Source: Acholeplasmataceae bacterium
GTDB taxonomy: Bacteria; Bacillota_I; Bacilli_A; ML615J-28; CAG-698
NCBI GenBank assembly: GCA_012840905.1
Contig: DUVT01000034.1
Location: forward strand, 1-11,796
Direction: 5' to 3'
Length of the DNA stretch: 11,796 nt
Shown here: piece after piece, positions 7,854 through 11,796 of the stretch
How positions within the stretch are numbered: position 1 is the stretch's first letter
Layout of the letters: each line of letters begins with the position of its first letter
Position numbers and translations under genes: made by a program
The notes under the pieces: model-generated
The model's database searches: none
What the model was told of the DNA's origin: nothing
Seen by the model: only the letters and a program-made list of their open reading frames with translations

Positions 7854-8201
7854 ATGAAAAATATTGGAATTGATATTGTTGAAAATGAACGATTTTCCAA
7901 GATGATTAATGATGAAAAAAAAATAAGCCGTATTCTAAGTAATTTAGAGGTTAAAATATATAGTGAGATAACTTCTGACAAACGAAAGATTGAATATCTT
8001 GCAAGTAGGTTTTGTGCAAAAGAAGCAGTAATAAAAGCTATAAATAAAGAAGGTTTAAGTTTTTCTTATAAAGATATATCAATTTTGAATGATGATGTTG
8101 GTGCACCATATGTTGAGTTTTCGTTTGAGGTCGATTTCAAATTATTAATTTCAATTTCGCACTCAAACAATTCAAGTGTATGTGTAGCAGTAATGTATTA
8201 A
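7854..8201 (+). CDS. acpS: Holo-[acyl-carrier-protein] synthase (AcpS)
   Basis: AcpS transfers 4'-phosphopantetheine from coenzyme A to a serine of acyl carrier protein, activating it for fatty acid synthesis. The 115 residues fit the small trimeric AcpS class. The metal-binding GIDIVE motif is at 5-10 (D7) and the signature RFCAKEAVIKA at 52-62 (E57); the SISHS motif is at 100-104. The ATG follows a strong AAGGAGG with a four-base spacer. It stands alone on the plus strand, with divergent or convergent neighbours on both sides. The YdcC-like gene, which follows acpS directly in Bacillus, is downstream here but separated by a minus-strand gene. Confidence 0.95.
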   Translation: MKNIGIDIVENERFSKMINDEKKISRILSNLEVKIYSEITSDKRKIEYLASRFCAKEAVIKAINKEGLSFSYKDISILNDDVGAPYVEFSFEVDFKLLISISHSNNSSVCVAVMY

Positions 8202-8231
8202 AAAAGTGGTCTAACTAAACCACTTCTAATT
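8202..8231 (-). terminator. Hairpin between acpS and DUF378 gene; best as minus-strand terminator
   Basis: A 7-bp stem pairs AAGTGGT (8204-8210) with ACCACTT (8219-8225) around an 8-base loop. On the minus strand the stem is followed by a T-run complementary to 8200-8205, which fits an intrinsic terminator for the gene at 8261-8467. On the plus strand only a CTAATTAAAC sequence follows, so termination of acpS is less certain. Confidence 0.65.
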
Positions 8232-8260
8232 AAACTAATATTGAATTAGATGTTTCAAAT

Positions 8261-8467
8261 TTAATCTATTTCATGGTCAGAAGTAAATAGTGCTGAGATA
8301 CAAATAATTCCAGCTACGCCGACTAATGAGTATATGATACGAGAAATTACTACACTTAATGGGTCAAAAATAAAACCGACTAAATTAAAGTCAAATAAAC
8401 CAATTAACCCCCAATTAAGTGCACCTATTATAACTACGATAAGAGCTATTCTTTGTAAAATATTCAT
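8261..8467 (-). CDS. DUF378-family small membrane protein
   Basis: This 68-residue protein has two membrane helices, at about 5-26 and 40-62. The first contains GALNWGL (15-21), followed by a short loop with FNLV, and the second begins SRIIYSLVGVAG. This is the pattern of the DUF378 family, which is widespread in Bacillota and has no established function. The tail is short and acidic (DHEID). The start ATG at 8465-8467 has an ideal AAGGAGG on the minus strand (complement of 8476-8482) with eight bases of spacing. It is transcribed alone, divergent from the lipoprotein gene and convergent with acpS. Confidence 0.88.
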   Translation of the reverse strand: MNILQRIALIVVIIGALNWGLIGLFDFNLVGFIFDPLSVVISRIIYSLVGVAGIICISALFTSDHEID

Positions 8468-8510
8468 AATTTGTTCCTCCTTGTATATTATTATCTCAAA
8501 AAAATAAATT

Positions 8511-8539
8511 ATTATACTTTTTCATAAATAAATTAAGAC
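8511..8539 (-). promoter_or_regulatory. Candidate promoter of the DUF378 gene
   Basis: The minus strand has a perfect TATAAT (complement of 8511-8516). At a spacing of 16-17 bases only poor -35 matches (TCTTAA or GTCTTA) are present. Transcription would start about 40 bases before the start codon. The divergent lipoprotein gene has no clear promoter in the same 113-base spacer. Confidence 0.4.
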
Positions 8540-8580
8540 ATCTATTCATATTATTTAATAGAGATTAGGGGAGGAATAAA

Positions 8581-9630
8581 ATGAATAGAAAATTTTATCA
8601 AAAATACATTAATTATTCTTGGAAGAAGTTATTAATAATTTTTGTATTTTTAATTGCTACTTGGATATTTGTAGGTTGTGGAGGAAACAAAGATATTGAA
8701 AAAGTATTTGCAGAAGAATTAACAAAAGCAACTTCGTATAAAGTTGAAGGAGTAATGGAATCATTTTATGATCAAGGAAGAAAGAAAGTTAATGAGTTCA
8801 CTGTCTTTTATAAAGCTCCAGAATTTATTAAAGTTGTAATAAAGTCAGAAGATAAATCTGATAAACAAATCATTTTAAAAAATAATGATGGAGTATATAT
8901 TTTAATTCCTGCAGTAAATAAGAACTTTAAAATTCAAAGTTCATGGCCAGAAAATGCTAGTTATCCATACTTACTTCAATCACTTGCAAAGGATATTGCG
9001 AATGATCCAAATTTAGTTAAGATTGAAGAAGAAGATAGTATTATCATTGAGACTGAAACAAAAATGCATGCAGATGCTGTTCCAGTAAGACAAAAAATTG
9101 TCTTTGATAAAGTGACAGGGCTTCCTACAGAAGTAGTTGTTTTTGATGAAAATGATAATGTATATATTCGCACTTTCTTTACAAATATTGATTTAAGTTA
9201 TAATATTTCTGATGATGAATTTGATTTAAATAATTCAATGTCAGCTGTTAGATTAGAATATACTGAGCCGATTACTTATCCAAACCGTGGTATTAGTTAT
9301 CCAAGATATGTACCAAGTGGATTTACAATTTCTAGTGAAGAGACAACTAAAAATCTTGATGAAACAGAAGTATTATCAATTATGAAGTATACTCTTGAAG
9401 AGGAAGGCTTTACGATTGTTCAAGAATATATTAATGATTCTACAGTAGTTAAGTATCAAGAAGAAGTTGGCGATGTAATTGTTGTACTAGGAAATGTAAG
9501 TATTATTAAAGAAAACTCAATTCAAACTATTTATAATGGAATTGAATATATAGTAGCATCTAAGGAACTTGAACTTAACGAATTAATCAAAATAGCACAA
9601 GGTTATTTGACTGAAGAAGAAGAAAAATAA
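8581..9630 (+). CDS. ydcC: YdcC-family lipoprotein with LolA-like domain
   Basis: This is a predicted membrane-anchored lipoprotein of 349 residues. The N-terminus is basic, then hydrophobic at 17-31, and ends in a lipobox FVGC with C33 as the probable lipidated residue. Phe at -3 is less usual than Leu. Residues about 38-225 resemble the LolA/RseB-like fold of Bacillus YdcC: KQIILKNNDGVYILIPAVNK (95-114), SSWPENASYPYLLQSLAKDI (120-139) and an acidic DEFDLNNSM (212-220). Residues 228-345 form a second domain starting at a YVPSGF motif (243-248), similar to DUF4367-type domains. In Bacillus ydcC lies directly after acpS, which supports the call. Its molecular role is not established. The ATG follows GGGGAGG at 8568-8574. 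Lgt in this window would process it. Confidence 0.8.
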   Translation: MNRKFYQKYINYSWKKLLIIFVFLIATWIFVGCGGNKDIEKVFAEELTKATSYKVEGVMESFYDQGRKKVNEFTVFYKAPEFIKVVIKSEDKSDKQIILKNNDGVYILIPAVNKNFKIQSSWPENASYPYLLQSLAKDIANDPNLVKIEEEDSIIIETETKMHADAVPVRQKIVFDKVTGLPTEVVVFDENDNVYIRTFFTNIDLSYNISDDEFDLNNSMSAVRLEYTEPITYPNRGISYPRYVPSGFTISSEETTKNLDETEVLSIMKYTLEEEGFTIVQEYINDSTVVKYQEEVGDVIVVLGNVSIIKENSIQTIYNGIEYIVASKELELNELIKIAQGYLTEEEEK

Positions 9631-9653
9631 TTTAATAGTTAAATGATTATTTC

Positions 9654-9684
9654 ACCCATAATTTATTTTGAGTTATGGGTTTTT
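9654..9684 (+). terminator. Intrinsic terminator after the YdcC-like gene
   Basis: ACCCATAA (9654-9661) pairs perfectly with TTATGGGT (9673-9680) around an 11-base loop. A TTTT run follows at 9681-9684, and the last stem base is also T. It lies 24 bases after the stop codon. This is a clear plus-strand terminator. Confidence 0.85.
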
Positions 9685-9742
9685 AAGTTATATAACAGGT
9701 ATAAATTATGACAATTTATTAAAAAATAAAAATAAATCATTC

Positions 9743-9771
9743 TTGATAATAATTTTGTTTTTTAGTATAAT
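9743..9771 (+). promoter_or_regulatory. Near-consensus sigma-A promoter
   Basis: TTGATA at 9743-9748 and a perfect TATAAT at 9766-9771 are separated by exactly 17 bases, and A-rich tracts lie upstream at about 9719-9738. Transcription would start near 9778. This is the best protein-gene promoter in the window and should give strong expression of the gene at 9842. Confidence 0.85.
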
Positions 9772-9782
9772 ATAAATGCTAT

Positions 9783-9845
9783 GTAAAAATTTATTGAAAG
9801 GAGTTAAATTTTTACTAAAATAAAGTAAAAATGGAAACTATATGA
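9783..9845 (+). promoter_or_regulatory. Leader with two alternative hairpins around a displaced ribosome binding site
   Basis: Two identical copies of GTAAAAAT (9783-9790 and 9825-9832) flank one complementary ATTTTTAC (9808-9815). Pairing with the first copy puts the strong site AAAGGAG (9797-9803) in a 17-base loop. Pairing with the second leaves that site free and shortens its 38-base distance to the ATG at 9842 to about 13 unpaired bases. An ATG-TAA start-stop pair lies at 9781-9786, and a four-codon frame (9831-9845) ends over the real start. The stems are AT-rich and weak, so the function is hypothetical. Confidence 0.35.
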
Positions 9846-10390
9846 ATAGAGGTACTGTGGCAAAAAACAAACTTAGTTATAAAGTTATAGGCTTTTGGTC
9901 AGTTATAGCTTTATTAACATTATTATTTATTGGGTTTGTTATAGCTAAATTTATCGAAACACGTAATATCCAAACGATGGAAGATATGTCTAATTTAAGA
10001 GAACAACAAATCTTTGAGCAGCAAGGTACTTATTATGTTTATGTTTATAGTAAATTTGGTATTGAAGGACATGAACAAATTCTTGATAAGGCAGCTGAAC
10101 TTGAAGAAACAATTGTAAATTATCTTACTTACGCAAAAAGAAATAAAGAAGCATCTAAATTATATGGAATGATCGTTGATAGTGGTTCTGATAATTATGG
10201 AAATTACGGCGCATTAGTCTTTGGTACCCAATCTACTAATGTACGAAATGTAACTTCTTTTAGTAACTTCAAAGTCCATGTTGATGATCTTCCAATGCTA
10301 GTTAAGATTAGTAACGGAAGAGTAACAGATCAATATCTCACTGAGTCTGCGATTAAAGAAGAATTGCAGAAAGCAATGGGCATTGAGTAG
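9842..10390 (+). CDS. Membrane-anchored thioredoxin-like protein without cysteines
   Basis: This 182-residue protein has one membrane helix at about 15-36 and an extracytoplasmic domain. The domain resembles a thioredoxin fold: a strand YYVYVYS at 64-70 is placed where the active-site strand would be, and LPMLVKISNGRVTDQYL (150-166) looks like the cis-proline loop (P151) followed by the last strands. The redox centre is absent: where CxxC would be expected there is KFGIEGHE (71-78), and the whole protein has no cysteine. It therefore cannot perform disulfide exchange; a scaffold or chaperone role would be a guess. The long segment at 75-120 is larger than in thioredoxin. The start ATG at 9842 has only a weak GGA close by, with an in-frame stop at 9821-9823, so it cannot extend further upstream. 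The fold is inferred from pattern alone. Confidence 0.7.
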   Translation: MNRGTVAKNKLSYKVIGFWSVIALLTLLFIGFVIAKFIETRNIQTMEDMSNLREQQIFEQQGTYYVYVYSKFGIEGHEQILDKAAELEETIVNYLTYAKRNKEASKLYGMIVDSGSDNYGNYGALVFGTQSTNVRNVTSFSNFKVHVDDLPMLVKISNGRVTDQYLTESAIKEELQKAMGIE

Positions 10391-10393
10391 TAG

Positions 10394-10433
10394 TTTACAT
10401 AAGGGAACAAGGTAAATTGTTCCTTTATGTAAA
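10394..10433 (+). terminator. Long stem-loop after the thioredoxin-like gene
   Basis: A 17-bp stem pairs TTTACATAAGGGAACAA (10394-10410) with 10417-10433 around a six-base loop; one pair is G-U. The inner seven pairs (GGAACAA with TTGTTCC) followed by TTTATGT could act as a compact terminator. The full-length stem ends in A residues and lacks a downstream T-run. It starts three bases after the stop, so its likely role is termination or protection of the 3' end. Confidence 0.55.
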
Positions 10434-10439
10434 AAATAC

Positions 10440-10468
10440 TTGACTTTTCCTTAATTATCTAGTATCAT
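10440..10468 (+). promoter_or_regulatory. tRNA operon promoter
   Basis: TTGACT (10440-10445) and TATCAT (10463-10468) are separated by 17 bases. Transcription would begin about 8 bases before the mature tRNA-Ser. The location and the close match to the sigma-A consensus fit a stable-RNA promoter. Confidence 0.8.
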
Positions 10469-10483
10469 TATTAAGCGTTCTTT

Positions 10484-10576
10484 GGAGCAGTACTCAAGAG
10501 GCCGAAGAGGTGCCCCTGCTAAGGGCATAGGCCGGATTAAACCGGCGCGAGGGTTCAAATCCCTCCTGCTCCGCCA
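10484..10576 (+). tRNA. tRNA-Ser(GCU)
   Basis: This is a class II tRNA of 93 bases including an encoded CCA. The acceptor stem pairs GGAGCAG (10484-10490) with CTGCTCC (10566-10572), with discriminator G10573. The anticodon stem TGCCC/GGGCA encloses CTGCTAA with anticodon GCT at 10518-10520, reading AGC and AGU serine codons. A long variable arm has the stem GCCGG (10531-10535) with CCGGC (10542-10546). The T arm is GAGGG-TTCAAAT-CCCTC. All arms pair without mismatch. Confidence 0.97.
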
Positions 10577-10579
10577 TAT

Positions 10580-10655
10580 GGCCCGTTGGAGAAGCGGTTA
10601 ACTCACAAGCCTTTCACGCTTGCATGCACGGGTTCGAATCCCGTACGGGTCACCA
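10580..10655 (+). tRNA. tRNA-Glu(UUC)
   Basis: This 76-base tRNA with encoded CCA starts three bases after the tRNA-Ser. The acceptor stem pairs GGCCCGU with ACGGGUC (one G-U pair), with discriminator A. The anticodon stem CAAGC/GCTTG encloses CTTTCAC with anticodon TTC at 10613-10615. The T arm is ACGGG-TTCGAAT-CCCGT. It is co-transcribed with tRNA-Ser. Confidence 0.97.
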
Positions 10656-10669
10656 TTTAGAAAATTCTC

Positions 10670-10697
10670 GAGTTGGTTTTTTGCTGACTCATTTTTT
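10670..10697 (+). terminator. Probable tRNA operon terminator
   Basis: GAGTTGG (10670-10676) pairs with CTGACTC (10684-10690) using two G-U pairs, with loop TTTTTTG, and is followed by A then six T residues (10692-10697). The stem is weak, so some read-through into potA is plausible. TTGGTT (10673-10678) with TATTAT (10697-10702) at 18-base spacing, inside the same sequence, could be a weak promoter for potA. Confidence 0.6.
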
Positions 10698-10728
10698 ATT
10701 ATTAAATTGAGAAAGAAATAGGAGTAAA

Positions 10729-11796
10729 ATGGGCAAAAAAATAATTGAGTTAAAAAACATTGTAAAATCATTTGATGATGAAGTTGTTGTGAATAACTTA
10801 AATCTTTACATCAATGAAAATGAATTTATTACTTTAGTTGGTCCATCAGGTTGTGGTAAGACTACAACACTTAGGATGATTGGTGGGTTTGAAACCCCTG
10901 ATTCTGGTGAGATTGTATTAAATGGTGAAGTTGTGAATAACATCCCAGCTTACCAAAGGCCAATTAATACAGTGTTTCAAAGATACGCTTTATTTCCACA
11001 CTTAAACGTGTTTGATAACGTTGCTTTTGGTTTAAGAAATTATAATAGGATCTTCGAAGAACTAAAAAGTGATGTTAGGAAGCGTTATGAAAAGGAAAGA
11101 AAAGCCCTTATAAATAAATTAAACTCTAAATCAACATCTAAAGAAGAAAAGGCTGAAATAAAGTATCGCTTAAAAGAAATTAGAAAAGAAATAAAAGAAC
11201 AGATTCTAATCGAAAAAGAAAAGTTAGTTGAAGCTAGATTAGAAGAAGTAGAAAAACGTTATGAGAAAAAGTTTAATGAACTGGAAGCGAGAATTGAAGA
11301 GTTAGAAAATGTTGATGAGAGTATTATCGAAGAAGCTAAGGAAAAGTTAGCGGAACTCGAGGATAAAATAAAACAAGAAGCAAAAAACAAACTCAATAAA
11401 CAGAAGATATATGATAAATATAAGGAAGAATTAGCCGAGTTAAGAAGAGTTGCTTACTCAGAAGATTTAGAATCAGCTGAAAGTGAATTAAAGTTGGCGC
11501 ATAAACATTATGCAGAAGAAATTAAATCTGCAAAGTCTTTAATGATGAGTAAACATCACATAAAAGAAGCAGTTGAAGAAGCGCTAAAACTAGTGAAGTT
11601 AGAAGGCTTTGAAAAACGTAAAATTAACCAACTTAGTGGTGGGCAACAACAACGTGTTGCGATTGCTAGAGCAATTGTAAACAAACCAAAGATTTTGTTG
11701 CTTGATGAACCTTTAGCTGCACTTGATTTAAAACTTCGCCAAAACATGCAGTACGAATTAAAAGAAATGCAAAGACAACTTGGAATTACTTTTATC
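10729..11796 (+). CDS. potA: Spermidine/putrescine-type ABC transporter ATPase PotA, 3' truncated, with coiled-coil insertion
   Basis: The frame is open from ATG 10729 to the window edge (356 codons, no stop yet). PotA is the cytoplasmic ATPase that drives polyamine import with membrane partners PotB and PotC. Walker A is GPSGCGKT at 38-45 and the Q-loop glutamine is Q84, followed by a typical [19 protein letters not shown]. The signature LSGGQQQR is at 302-309, Walker B LLLDEP at 323-328 and LDLKLRQ follows. Family members normally have only about a dozen residues between FGLR and the helix before the signature. Here residues 105-277 are an extra segment of mostly K, E, L and I with no Gly, Pro, Cys or Trp, a probable long coiled coil. 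From memory, mycoplasma PotA proteins are also unusually long. AGGAG at 10720-10724 is the ribosome binding site. Another spermidine/sulfate-type importer ATPase is possible, but the core fits PotA best. Confidence 0.88.
   Translation, partial: MGKKIIELKNIVKSFDDEVVVNNLNLYINENEFITLVGPSGCGKTTTLRMIGGFETPDSGEIVLNGEVVNNIPAYQRPINTVFQRYALFPHLNVFDNVAFGLRNYNRIFEELKSDVRKRYEKERKALINKLNSKSTSKEEKAEIKYRLKEIRKEIKEQILIEKEKLVEARLEEVEKRYEKKFNELEARIEELENVDESIIEEAKEKLAELEDKIKQEAKNKLNKQKIYDKYKEELAELRRVAYSEDLESAESELKLAHKHYAEEIKSAKSLMMSKHHIKEAVEEALKLVKLEGFEKRKINQLSGGQQQRVAIARAIVNKPKILLLDEPLAALDLKLRQNMQYELKEMQRQLGITFI

Noticed and set aside
8976..9173. Minus-strand open frame inside the lipoprotein gene
   Set aside because: Its low-complexity serine/threonine-rich content is explained by the reverse complement of the conserved lipoprotein codons.
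9668..9696. Second promoter-like pair TTGAGT and TATAAC with 17-base spacing
   Set aside because: It overlaps the terminator stem after the lipoprotein gene, and a much better promoter lies downstream at 9743-9771; such pairs are frequent by chance in AT-rich DNA.
11556..11747. Minus-strand open frame at the end of the window
   Set aside because: It is opposite the PotA signature and Walker B motifs, which are clearly coding on the plus strand.
1..11796. Mobile element, prophage, CRISPR array or defence island
   Set aside because: No transposase, integrase, terminal repeats, spacer-repeat arrays or restriction genes were seen; the small XRE regulator is not enough by itself.

Overview
The window is a gene-dense, very AT-rich stretch of a low-GC Bacillota chromosome. 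TGA is used as a stop codon, all tryptophans seen are TGG, and no gene contains an internal TGA, so the standard bacterial code applies rather than the mycoplasma code. Gene content (ligA, uvrA, lgt, a PpaX-like HAD phosphatase, trxB, whiA, acpS and a YdcC-type lipoprotein) is Bacillus-like. The compact layout and a PotA ATPase carrying a long insertion recall acholeplasma-, Izemoplasma- or Haloplasma-type lineages. That placement is inference; no 16S or ribosomal protein gene is present.

Bases 1-7527, plus strand, look like one long transcription unit. It holds the 3' end of ligA (NAD-dependent DNA ligase), uvrA (excision repair), a VanZ-family membrane protein, an unrecognised four-helix membrane protein with a charged N-terminal tail, lgt (prolipoprotein lipidation), a HAD phosphatase resembling PpaX, trxB (thioredoxin reductase) and whiA (DNA-binding regulator). 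Gaps are 0-10 bases and several genes overlap. A perfect 24-bp palindrome at 7504-7527 closes the unit and probably also ends the convergent gene from the other side.

Bases 7522-8580 alternate in strand: a small XRE-family regulator (minus), acpS (plus) and a DUF378 membrane protein (minus), separated by short divergent regions and a hairpin terminator. Bases 8581-10433 hold two singly transcribed envelope genes on the plus strand. The first is a YdcC-family lipoprotein, which in Bacillus is also next to acpS. The second is a membrane-anchored protein with a thioredoxin-like sequence pattern but no cysteine, driven by a near-consensus promoter and preceded by a leader that can fold in two mutually exclusive ways.

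Bases 10434-10697 are a tRNA-Ser(GCU) and tRNA-Glu(UUC) pair with their own strong promoter and a probable terminator. From 10729 to the window end runs the start of potA, a spermidine/putrescine-type ABC ATPase with about 170 extra K/E-rich residues inserted between the Q-loop region and the ABC signature.

The genes fit together in a few ways. Lgt would lipidate the YdcC-like lipoprotein. TrxB implies a cytoplasmic thioredoxin system, whereas the cysteine-less thioredoxin-like protein cannot take part in disulfide exchange. AcpS activates acyl carrier protein. Mobile elements, CRISPR arrays and defence genes were not seen. The most unusual items are the PotA insertion, the cysteine-less thioredoxin-like membrane protein and its leader, and the rearranged lgt/ppaX/trxB/whiA block that lacks hprK, rapZ and glmR.
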